DNA of 64,000 nt from Cladochytrium replicatum (lineage: Eukaryota; Chytridiomycota; Chytridiomycetes; Cladochytriales; Cladochytriaceae): assembly GCA_025526935.1 (NCBI GenBank), contig JAHLKD010000010.1:496001-560000 (forward strand). The letters run 5' to 3'. The notes below the pieces were generated by a model. The model was not told the origin of the DNA. It ran no database searches and saw nothing but the letters and a program-made list of their open reading frames with translations. A program made the translations under genes and the position numbers. Of the stretch, positions 45,481 through 54,750 are shown one piece after another (position 1 is the first letter of the stretch; each line of letters starts with the position of its first letter).

Positions 45481-46187
45481 CTACTTTGACTCGTAAAAAT
45501 AGTCGGGTCTCCGCACATTGATTCCATGGTCCCCGAGAGCAGCCGATAAATCCTCCATCGTTAACACCGTCCGTTTGTCCTTGGCAATAGACCACGTTGA
45601 GAAAGAATGATCAGTTGCCATTGGACTCACTTACCTTGACTTGCCCACGGCCACCTTTCGTTCCAGAAGTCTGCTGTCTCAGCTTGTAATGCTGCATGGC
45701 GTCCGTCGCAACGTCCGCAATAAACTTTTGTGCCGCCAGCGCCATCAATCGCTTTCTAACCCCAAAGTCAGAAAATCCAGCTGTCTGCTTGAAAATCAAC
45801 TCACAATCGAACGTCGTCACATTCAATCCCCGACCGTGAAAGATAGTAATCCGTCACGGCATCAGGAATCTTATGGTTTTCAAAAGGGTTTTGTTAAGGA
45901 ATATTTCTATGCGGTGAGTCGTCGCGATGAAAACTCACGATTGGGCTATAATCATCCATGAGCAGTAGCAGCTCCGCCAAGCTCCGATCTTTCCTCGCAA
46001 GCTCGCCGTCTTTTCCGTTTCCTGTTCCTCTCTGTGGTTCCTCCTCCTCCTCCTCCTCCTCATCTCCCTCTACCTGCTCTTCCTTGTCCCTGTCTTCCTC
46101 CATAGCATCCTCATCGTAATCCTCTTCCTCCCCATTTTCTCCCCCGTCCTGTCTCATTTCCTCCTCATTCAAATTTTTGCTCTCCAT
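45481..46187 (-). CDS. TAF10: TAF10, TFIID/SAGA histone-fold subunit
   Basis: Histone-fold subunit shared by TFIID and SAGA, pairing with TAF3, TAF8 or SUPT7L-type partners in the nucleus. Exon 1 46187..~45943 encodes a strongly acidic N-terminus (long Glu/Asp run) and the start of the fold, SLAELLLLMDDYSPI. Exon 2 (about 45877..45812) is IPDAVTDYYLSRSG to DDVRL; exon 3 (about 45763..45640) is KRLMALAAQKFIADVATDA then MQHYKLRQQTSG; the last exon ends at 45481 with VLTMEDLSAALGDHGINVR and RPDYFYESK. This is the full TAF10 histone fold with its conserved C-terminal LTMEDL segment. Its start is only 22 bp from the start of the membrane-protein gene on the plus strand. Confidence 0.92.
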
Positions 46188-46209
46188 TCCAATATCACTA
46201 AGCCTCGAA
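46188..46209. promoter_or_regulatory. 22-bp gap between divergent start codons
   Basis: TAF10 (ATG at 46187, minus) and the membrane protein (ATG at 46210, plus) are separated by 22 bp. At least one of the transcripts must start inside the other's coding region, or one start codon is further inside than modelled (an in-frame alternative for the plus gene was not found nearby). Confidence 0.4.
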
Positions 46210-47575
46210 ATGGACTTCCCCGGCCCTTCCAGCCGTGCTCCAAAACAGTCCCCAAAACCGCCCTTCTCGTCAAAAAAGAAGCGGCCCTTGATCCCGATTT
46301 CGCTCTTCTCATTGTCACCCTATGCTGGCTCCGTTCTTGCGCTGACTGTCCCGACCGCATGCTCACTCTTCACCCTCGCGTACACTTACCACGACTGGGC
46401 CGGCCTCGAGCGACCCCTCGAAGACCTCGGCGGCTTCTGGGCACGCAATCATTTCATATACCATACAGTCATGAGGTCGAGCTGGTTGGTAGGGTTCGTG
46501 AGGGTCGATTCGCAACCCATTGCGTTGCTCCAGCATTTGCACCACCATGTCGATTTCGATCATTTCAAGTAATTCAGAAACACTGGAGTTTGTGAATGTT
46601 TTTTAACGATATTTTCGATTTTCTAGATCGAGCATGCTTGCGTTGTGGGGTTCGGGACTCATGCTCCCCGTCGGCAAAATCATCGACGACACTGCGGTCG
46701 CGGTTTTAAGCGACGAGGAGCCTGATTTTCCCGACCTTGAAATGCAAGCATTGGCCGACCTCGACGCGCCCTCCCGCGCGCTCTACATCCGCGCAACCAA
46801 ACCTCTCCCCAAACCACCTGCACCCACTCCCGCTCTCCTGGGCTTCTGGCCCACCTTGCTCACCTTCTACCTCGGCGGCGTCTCAGGTGCACTCGGCGAC
46901 ATGTACGAGCGCGTCATAGTCCAGACCGACCCGCTGACAATCCTCAGCAACACCATGTCGCACCTCGTTACGTCAGCATCCAAAACTGCAACCGCGGTCG
47001 CGAACGTAGCCACCTCTGCGATCCAGCCCCAGAAGTCAGAGGACGTGGTTTCAGGCGTGCTTGGCTATCTTGCGAAACTACGCGAGAGGGTCCCGGGCAT
47101 CTCGTCTGGGAATGCGGCCGGAGCGGTGATCGGAGACACGATTTGGAGTCTCACGGGCTCGGACGCGGGCGTCGTGGCGATCTTGGGCGCGGTGACGTGC
47201 TCGGCGCTGTATAATCAGTATGAACAGCACTCCGAACGTCCGGGCGGGCTGCACACTCGTGCTGTGGATGAGGGCGAGACGAGGTGGCTCAGGAGGGTCA
47301 TTTCGAACGTGCAGATCTGGGCTACGTTCTTGGCTGCCACGACGGCGCTTTGGGACCCGCTGAGGTTGAAGGGGCGCTCTGGCGCGAGTGCTGTTGCGCA
47401 GGCTGTTGCTGGCGCGGCGGCGTTAGGTGGGGTCAGAAGGAGAGTATATGGGATTGAATCGAACGTCGGCACATTTGGAAAGGCATTTGCGTTCGTGACG
47501 GGTTTCGCGATCTCTTATGCTTATATGTCAAAGGCGAGCTCACAGAGACGAAAAGGCAAGCACCGCGCTATGTAG
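46210..47575 (+). CDS. Multi-pass membrane protein of unknown function
   Basis: Not recognised. Exon 1 46210..46568, intron 46569..46626 (58 bp), exon 2 46627..47575, in phase, 435 residues. N-terminal Pro/Lys-rich cytosolic stretch (KQSPKPPFSSKKKRPL), then hydrophobic segments SVLALTVPTACSLFTLAY, SSMLALWGSGLMLPVGK, LLGFWPTLLTFYLGGVSGAL, GVVAILGAVTCSALYNQ, IWATFLAATTALW, AVAQAVAGAAALGGV and FAFVTGFAISYAYMS. It ends with a basic QRRKGKHRAM tail, so an organelle-membrane location is possible. GC content and G/C at the third codon position are higher than in most neighbours, especially in exon 2. Confidence 0.7.
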
Positions 47576-47892
47576 AGCGCAGATGTTTGTGAAAGTAACA
47601 CATGTTTGTTTTTCATCAACCAAGTCCGAAAACAACCCCTGTGTATTTTCTTGTTAGTGGAGGGAAAGCTGAAAGAAAACATGCTCTTTTGAGGTGAATT
47701 GACAGGAGAGATTGAGGACACAAATCACAAAATTCAGCAACAACAGGAAAAACAAAGATCACAAGAGCGCGAGAGAAAAGTGGTAATTTTTACAAGAATT
47801 TGGATTTAGGACAGCCGCAAACCGACTGCAAACCGACGAAATTAAGGAGCGCTCAATACACTGAACGTCTGCAAAGAACCAGAACTCAGCCC
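47576..47892. other. Convergent intergenic region
   Basis: 317 bp between the membrane-protein stop and the GRAM-protein stop. AT-rich, with no coding evidence; it should contain both polyadenylation sites. Confidence 0.4.
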
Positions 47893-50168
47893 TCAGCCAG
47901 AAGCAACCCCCGCCGCCCTTCTAAACGCCCAGATCCGCTCCATTTTCGACACCATCCCCCTGACCCTCCAAAGTACTAACGTGCTCGTCGCAGCCATAAA
48001 CACGCACAACGCAATGCAAAGAATTAGCACCACCAGCATAAGCTCATTCTGTTTTTGAAGCGCAGGTGGAGCCGCGGCGCTCCGTTTGGGTACTTGAGTC
48101 TGTCGCTCCTGCCGCTCCGCTTGCGCTTGCGACCTTGTTCCACTCCGTACTGCTCTGCTCCTCGGCGCACCACTCGACGGGGTGCGCACTGCCGATGGAG
48201 GTAAGGGTACACGTTGAGGAGTGACGACGGGTTGGATGGGTCGTTGGAGCGCCGAGGAGGCGGTCGTGGCGTTCAGTTGTCTGTTGACGGTGTCTGCGAT
48301 CCACCACCGCGCGCGGTCCACCACGCTCACTTCGCGGACGTTTTCATGCGCCGAGTAAGATCCCGGGTCGTCCCATGGCTGCACGCGGCGTTTTGGGCGG
48401 CGAGGGGAAAGTGTCATATCTTGCGGGTGGGTCGTCGGATCATCCGAGTCGTTGTAGTCCGCTTTGAGAGGTTTGACCAGAATCGATGGCGGCTGTGCAT
48501 GTTTCGGCGGGGACTTTGAGTACGCGAGCGCGGCTTCGCGGATGTCGTCGCTTCGTTGGGGAGGGGTGTTCCATTGCGGCTGCACGACGTCGGCGGCGTA
48601 GTACTCGTCGTCTTCCTCGTAATCGTGAAGATCGTCATCTTCGTAGAAATCGTCGTCGTCTTGCTCCTCCTGGTCATCATCGTCTTCGTCTTCCAAGATG
48701 TCGTCGTCTTCTTCGTCGTCGTCATTGTCGGCGGCGGTAACGTCAGAGAAGAACTCTGCGCTGCTAGGTGGTAAGGGAGGGATCCCGTCGGAATCGAGGT
48801 TCATTCTCCAGAGTTGCTCGATGTAGGAAAAGCACTGATCGCGAGAAAGGAAGGAGGTGAAAAGAAGCTATTACGGTGGAGAATAGAGTCAGAAAAGACA
48901 GACAGTCTAAAAAGGAAGGAACATACCTGAGTCTTCTCAGTTTCAATCTGGATGGCATTAGGAATAATAACGGCGGTGGCCTTTTTCCCGATCTTTGTGA
49001 TTTCCATGAAGGGTATTACGATCTGAGAGTACGATAGTCAGTAAAAGTGCAAAGCGTATTCACGCCGACTTACCACAGTGAGAAAGCCGAAAATATTGGC
49101 TTTGAAGCAAATATGCCTGGGTGTCAGGTACAGTTTCCCTTGAATTAGGATATTCTTCTGCAATGCACACGGGTAATCTTAAGCGATTACGTTAAACCCC
49201 TGTGCAATGGATCGAGCATGGCTCCAATTACCTTCAATCCAGATTTCAGACTCTGGCAAACTCTTGAAAAGCTTGTAGATTTCCTGGTCCTTCTTCAAAA
49301 GACTTTGGTTCCTAGGACAGTGAAGCTTTGATTGAATCTGCTTCCTGACGAAGCTGTCCACTGTGATCTGGCTTTCTCCAGTCTCGGTCGACTGCATCCC
49401 CCCAAACGAGCTGTATGATGAGCTGGGCTGCATGTTTGGAGAAGAAAGGTCTACGCTTCCCGAGCTCTTGTGTCTGTTTCTCAAAGTGGAAGCAGCATTT
49501 GACGATGCTGATCGTGCATGGTGAGGGTCAGGGTAAGGAGTGGGGTCCACATTCTGGTCGATCAGTTGGGTATTTTCCCAGCCGATTATGACCATGTCTT
49601 CTTCGTTTGCGGTGGTGGAAGCATTCGAGAACACAGAGCTGAATAGGGAGCGTTTGCTTTTCGCGCTGGAAGTGCGATATCGCTGTCCTGGCACAGCGAC
49701 AGCCGGCGAGGCAGATTCGGGCGACGCAACGCTCTCCGCGGACGGAGCAGCCAATGAGGTCAGGGGGAAGGTCAAAGCCGTTCCGCCGGACGGGATTGGA
49801 GATGGTAATCTATTCTGCTGAGACTTTTGGAGGGTATTGAACTGTTTCAGAGCTTCACCACTAAGTTCAATAGAGTGTGATGCCGAGACGGGTCGATCCG
49901 CGCCGTTCAACTCGTCGTCGAGAGCGGTTACGATGGGGTCTTGCATGGTGCGCGAGCGAAACCACTCAGAGCGTCGAGATGGGTCCATTTGGTTGGTGAC
50001 ATCGCGAGAGATTATGGCCGACACCGTGCGGTGTCGTTCGTGTGGTAATCTTGATTGCAGTTGTTGAATTGCATCCTCGTCGTCTATGCGGTCTGAATCC
50101 GGTTCATTGAGTTTTGTGGAGAGAGATTTAGCTGGCCTGGGGAGGGAGGAGGTCGTTGGTTGATGCAT
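47893..50168 (-). CDS. GRAM-domain protein with C-terminal membrane anchor
   Basis: Probably an ER-anchored contact-site or lipid-binding protein of the GRAMD2/GRAMD3 kind. Exon 1 50168..49232, then exon 2 from 49177, two short exons (49073 to 48820 region) and a last exon to 47893. Residues 1-300 are Ser/Pro-rich and disordered. The GRAM domain starts at SLLKKDQEIYKLFKSLPESE (49300) and continues ILIQGKLYLTPRHICFKAN (49165-49090), FGFLTVVIPFMEITKIG (49000), NAIQIETEKTQ (48960) and YIEQLWRMN. After it come an acidic run (48740-48600), Pro/Arg-rich sequence and a single transmembrane helix NELMLVVLILCIALCVFMA (48050-47990) near the C-terminus. No START-like (VASt) domain is seen. The start is the ATG at 50168; the frame further up has only a TTG. 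Confidence 0.82.
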
Positions 50169-50487
50169 TTCCTCTCCAGCAGCACAAAAATGAGCAGGAG
50201 GACGGATTAGAAACCCGACGCCAAAGGCAATCACCAAATTTGCAGTTCTTAGCAGAGGAAGATCAGTTTGTGAGAACAGTTAGAATTGAGAGACCAGCAA
50301 GGTGGCACAGCGCGGCACAGCACATTGTATTGGTGTTGTGGGGTGGTACTCAGAGATACAGCACTGAAGGAAGTCAAAATAAACTGGGTGGAGACTTGGA
50401 GATCCACATTTCATGGCTGCGATGAAGCCAGAATGCAACAGGTCATATGCGGTTGCTAAAGTGAACCTGTACAAATTGTATGCTGCA
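50169..50487. other. Intergenic between RKI1 and GRAM gene (same strand)
   Basis: About 320 bp downstream of the RKI1 stop and upstream of the GRAM gene start. Repeated GGCACAGC-type motifs occur near 50300-50320. No gene is supported. Confidence 0.35.
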
Positions 50488-51712
50488 TCAGGGCCTTTGT
50501 CGAACGCTCACTGACCTAAAGCAATGTTCTTGGTGTAAGCCATCCGGGAAGTATGTGAAATAGAAAAAGCCTCTCACCCGTCCTCGTGTCCAAAGAACGC
50601 CTTTTCCGCCATCCCGAGGAAGAGTCCCGTGTCGACCACACCAGCAATCTTCCTGATCTCGGCGTCAATCTCACGCGGCCGTGTGATCTTTCCAAAATCG
50701 ACGTCAATGATAAAGTTTCCATTATCGGTAACCACAGGCCCAGCCTTCCCGCCTCCGCTCATCCGCAAGATCGCGTTGCCACCAAGTTGTTTGAGCTTTC
50801 GCAGAACGGGCACATACACAAGCGGAAGAACTTCCACCGGAACTCCCTTATTCCACTGGATTTGATTGGAAGTGTATGATTAGAAAGGAATGAAGAGGTC
50901 AAAAAATGTCAACGGTCTCTCACCCTCTGTCCCAACACCTCCGAGTCCTTGCGATCATCCGCAACAACCACAAACGTCTTTGCATTGTACGCGACCAGTC
51001 GTTCTTGGACATGACAGCCTCCGCCGCCTTTGATGCAGTTCAATTCAGAGTCGACTTCATCGGCACCGTCGAACGCAACATCAAGCTCGGGAAACTGGTT
51101 CAAATCACCCTACCCGAACACATACTCAGACGTTCTCTCTCTGTTGAAACAGCAAGCTAAATTTATTTACCAAAGGAAGATTTGCGTCCAAAATGAGCTG
51201 TTTCGCTTGGAAGGAAGTTGGGATGTACGCGACCGCGTTGAGCTCCCCAGCGTCAGTCCGTTGCTTCAGTCTCTCGACGCAAAAAACAACTGTTGTCCCG
51301 GACCCTTTTTTATAAGCATGCAGTGAGCGCCTGTAGAAACGAGTGGTCGTGCATCATTGACGGTACCGATTCCGATGAACTTGGTTTCGGAGGTGACGTA
51401 TTCGTCAACAGCAGCGAAGCATGCTTGCTGCTTTGCTGAAAAAAGGGCTCAGTCATTATACTGGTTGGACAGTAGAAAAGAGGCGAGCATACCCTTCTCG
51501 ATGAGGGACATAGCGGAGAACTTGCGAGAGGGGAAAGCCATTACAGGGAAGGGGTGGGGGTTGATGTGGCGTGGATGATTAGATGAGAGTATTGAGGTGC
51601 CAAAGAAATGAAATTGGAGAGGTGAATTAGAATTGAGAATGGAGAGATAGGAGATCAAGCGGGTAGATCTTGGGATTGAGCGTCGAGCTACAACAGATGC
51701 GAGCGTGCTCAT
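50488..51712 (-). CDS. RKI1: Ribose-5-phosphate isomerase A
   Basis: Pentose-phosphate enzyme that interconverts ribose-5-phosphate and ribulose-5-phosphate. Several exons: [17 protein letters not shown] (51541), [19 protein letters not shown] (~51430-51370), [11 protein letters not shown], a [14 protein letters not shown] stretch (51300), [19 protein letters not shown] and [19 protein letters not shown] (51100-50990), [20 protein letters not shown] (50810), [19 protein letters not shown] (50680), [19 protein letters not shown] terminal intron starts at GG-GTGAGA (about 50576) and the final exon adds SVSVRQRP with the stop at 50488, matching the human C-terminus. Two starts are possible: 51712 gives an Arg/Ser/Leu-rich presequence, 51541 the plain cytosolic enzyme. 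Start 51712 is 91 bp from the eL18 ATG. Confidence 0.92.
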
Positions 51713-51803
51713 GGTTTGGTTGGTTGTCTGCTTCACATCCTGTGCACAGCCGCGCGTAGGTCCTTCGCAGCACAGCCACTAACAACACAAAGACCACTAC
51801 ACA
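51713..51803. promoter_or_regulatory. 91-bp divergent promoter between RKI1 and ribosomal protein eL18
   Basis: Separates the upstream RKI1 ATG (51712, minus) from the eL18 ATG (51804, plus). It contains a CT/AC-rich strand just before the eL18 start (CACAAAGACCACTACACA), typical of ribosomal-protein leaders. Confidence 0.4.
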
Positions 51804-52793
51804 ATGGTACGGAGTTGGAGGGTGGATGTAATGCGTTATCGTTGTCGGTTCGACATGAGCGGAACGTTCGGTAGATGAATTAGCGATGTATTGCTGGCTT
51901 ACCATCGGATGGATGGATGGATTGATGGATGGACGGAGCCAGACTGTGTCCGACGCGGAGGTTGAGCCGATATGCTTGGACAGCTTGGTGGTGAAGTGCG
52001 GGAGTTCTTATATTATGCCTCGTTAAATAGGGTATCGACTTGCCGCACGGACACCACGTCAAGAAGACGAACCGTGATGCCCCCGCATCAAAGGTACCTT
52101 CTACAGAGATTCCACTGTATTACTGTGTAGCTCAATATTTCGTTGCTCGTAGGACCCGTACCTTGGCTTGCTTGTGAAGGTAAGGATCGAAATTTGCCGG
52201 TGTAGTTGGAATCCATTGAGAGGGAGATCGGTAGAAAAGTTTGATTAGAAAGCTGACGATCCCCATTCGTAGCTCTACCGCTTTCTTGCCCGCCGTACGG
52301 ACGCCAAGTTCAACAAGGTTGTCCTGAAGCGCTTGTTTATGTCCCGCGTCAACCGACCCCCGCTCGCCATCTCGCGGTTGGCAAAGTACATGAAGGGCAA
52401 AGAGGAAAAGATTGCCGTCATTGTCGGCAACGTTGTCGACGACGAGCGTCTCCTCGAGGTCCCCAAACTCACCATCGCCGCCCTCAAAGTCTCCCGATCG
52501 GTCCGTGCTCGCATTGTCGGCGCCGGCGGTGAGGTTCTCACTTTCGACCAGCTTGCTCTCCGCGCTCCCCTCGGCCAGAACACCGTCCTCCTCCGTGGTG
52601 TGAAGAACGCCCGGGAGGCTTTCAAGCACTTTGGCGCACCTGGTGTTCCCCACAGCTCAGCCAAGTGAGCATAGTCTGAGATTTTGTATGGAAACATATC
52701 TGATTAGCTTATTTCAGGCCCTACATTCGCTCCAAGGGCAGGAAGTTCGAGAAGGCTCGTGGTCGTCGTGGATCCAGGGGTTACAAAGTTTAA
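51804..52793 (+). CDS. RPL18: 60S ribosomal protein eL18
   Basis: Large-subunit ribosomal protein. Five exons fit in phase: 51804..51806 (just the ATG), 52031..52093, 52153..52179, 52273..52664, 52718..52793; 186 residues, the normal length. Exon 2 reads [21 protein letters not shown], exon 3 DPYLGLLVK, exon 4 begins [20 protein letters not shown] and contains [18 protein letters not shown], exon 5 [19 protein letters not shown] to the stop. The first intron (51807..52030, 224 bp) follows the start codon directly and is much longer than other introns here; it carries a GGAT tandem repeat. First introns in ribosomal-protein genes often have regulatory roles; whether this one does cannot be read. 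Confidence 0.95.
51907..51934 (+). repeat. GGAT simple repeat inside the first eL18 intron
   Basis: A short imperfect tandem run of GGAT units with one ATTG variant. It lies in the 224-bp first intron of RPL18. No gene function attaches to it directly. Confidence 0.7.
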
Positions 52794-52916
52794 AAAATGT
52801 TATATTACCATTTGTACTTGTTTATGGTCAAGAGAACACACATTCACCTTTAAATAATGTCCGCTGATCTACCTCAACATAACCGTGTGCATCTCGCCCA
52901 TTGTGGCTTAGACAAT

Positions 52917-54061
52917 ATGGTGAGTTGGACAAAAGGCCCGAAAGAAGTTGATTCTCACACTGCCGTTGCTATGTGCTCCAGTCCGTAACATTCAACACCG
53001 ATATGGGCGATTTGAAAATCGAGCTGTTCTGTGAAGGTGCGTCAAGGTGAAAGCGCTCTCGCCTTTTTTTTCTTCGCCAGGTTCTAACATATGTAATCTT
53101 GGTTCTCACAGCAACTCCAAAGGCTGCGGAGGTAAGTGCAGGAACCAAGTGCAAGTGTGGTTCTTCCAGCACCACGGGAAATACATTGTGGGGAAATGTG
53201 GAATCACAGCTCCGCAACAGTGCAATTTCTGCTCAGCCAATACTTCGGCACAGCGGAAAACTTGGCTCCCAAATATTGGCACAGCAAACCTACCCCCTAG
53301 GAACATTATGCTTTGACAGAATGGCAGTGCTGGAGGGCTAGACGACTATGTCCCTGAGAAGTTTTGTTCGGAGCACTGACACTTCGTTTCTCTGTTACGC
53401 AGAACTTCCTAGCGCTATGTGCGTCTGGATACTACAACGGGTGCTTGTTCCATAGGTAAAACGCATCAGAGGTGCAGTGTATAAGATCGAGTTTGATCCT
53501 CCCTTCAATAGGAACATGAAGGGGTTTATGCTCCAGACTGGAGATCCAACTGGTACGAAGCGGTTTCATTCTCTTCGTTATGCTTGTAACCAGATATGTG
53601 TGTTCCACAGGAACGGGGAAGGGCGGCGAGTCCATTTGGGGACGTTACTTTGCCGATGAGATCAAGACAAGCCTTAAGGTTTGCATCATATTCCTCGGTT
53701 TTTGATTTTATTCATCAAGCTTTTATGTCTAAACAACAGCACAACGCGCGTGGTATTGTTTCGATGGCGAACAAAGGGCCGGACACGAACGGCTCCCAGT
53801 TCTTCATTCTGTACTCGAAACAGCCACATCTTGACTCGAAACACACTGTTTTTGGAAAGTGAGTTGTTGTTCCGTTTTTTGGATTTGCTAACTGTCTTAT
53901 GTCTCCCTTTTTTTTTATTTGGTAGGGTGATCGATGGAATGGAGACACTGGATTCCTTTGAGAAAGTTCCTGTGGACGCAAAGTCTTCCCCCATTCAAGA
54001 AATACGGATAAGATCGGTTACCATCCATGCGAACCCGTTTGCTGACAATGCACCGGAGTAA
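52917..54061 (+). CDS. Cyclophilin-type peptidyl-prolyl isomerase PPIL3
   Basis: Spliceosome-associated cyclophilin; isomerises X-Pro bonds. The start codon 52917..52919 is followed at once by an intron (52920..52981), then [18 protein letters not shown] (52982..53036), ATPKAAE (about 53110..53130), a 270-bp intron, [17 protein letters not shown] (53401-53454), [13 protein letters not shown] (from ~53513), [19 protein letters not shown] (53612-53675), [20 protein letters not shown] and [11 protein letters not shown] (to 53859), and a last exon from 53927 ending NPFADNAPE at 54061. It matches human PPIL3 throughout. Catalytic residues (the Arg of FHR, GSQFF, HTVFG) are present. About 160 residues. 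Convergent with the small unknown gene at 54172. Confidence 0.94.
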
Positions 54062-54171
54062 TAATGCTTGATAATTGAATATGGCTGTGTGTGATTCATG
54101 CAGAAGTTTGTGGCTGATCACACAGTTCATAAATCAAAATGCGAAAATGGTCCCATCTTGTACCCCACAGA

Positions 54172-54620
54172 TCAACTAGCGCAATGTGCAGCTAGCGAAC
54201 GAAGGTGGTGCCCCGCTCCCTCGCAACAAAATTTTTCGAATTGACGAAGATTTGGTGCTAAGCCATTTTCCGAGCGAGGGGCGTCATTCCCCAACACACT
54301 GATAATAGGGTGGAATCCTTCATATGCAAATTTGGGATGTCCGTATGTTGCAGTTTTGACGCACGATGTTTCTGGTGGAAGTTTCCAATTCCTCCTCAAG
54401 CACATGGTCCCAAAAAGGATAGATGCATTATGACCCTGAAAAAAATTGGCAAATACTGATTCTCGCTTCGGCGGCTTTGATGTCTTACTGCTTGTACAAC
54501 AAAGCGGTAAGGAACTTCAAGACCGAACGAATGCCTTTCTACACAGGGCCATATTAATGCTGCTTGCCCGCCCACCACTTTCTCCACAATAATTCTGCGG
54601 CTGAACAGCAGCACTGCCAT
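54172..54620 (-). CDS. Small hypothetical protein, two exons
   Basis: Not recognised. ATG 54620 opens MAVLLFSRRIIVEKVVGGQ; exon 1 ends after PYRFVVQA (about 54490), intron GTAAGA...TTTTTTTCAG (53 bp, ending near 54438), exon 2 reads GHNASILFGTMCLRRNWKLP then YGHPKFAYEGFHPIISVLG and ends HCAS at 54172. Both exons join in phase, giving about 132 residues. The balanced composition and clean splice argue for a real protein. There is no membrane helix beyond a short hydrophobic N-terminus and no clear metal motif, although six cysteines occur. Confidence 0.5.
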
Positions 54621-54750
54621 TTCTCTTAAAGTTTAAATAAAGAGAGCTAAATTTTGAGGCCAATTTTGTGGATCATCATGTAAATTGAAACACCTGCAAA
54701 AATTTACTTGGATGGCAGTCATTTTTCTTCCGATCTAATGGATAAAATTA

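Noticed and set aside
48590-48745. Apparent trinucleotide repeat (GTCGTC/TCTTCG)
   Set aside because: It encodes the Asp/Glu-rich stretch of the GRAM-domain protein on the minus strand, so it is coding low complexity.
53131-53400. Open frames within the long PPIL3 intron
   Set aside because: They contain no cyclophilin or other motif, and the flanking exons join perfectly when the segment is removed.
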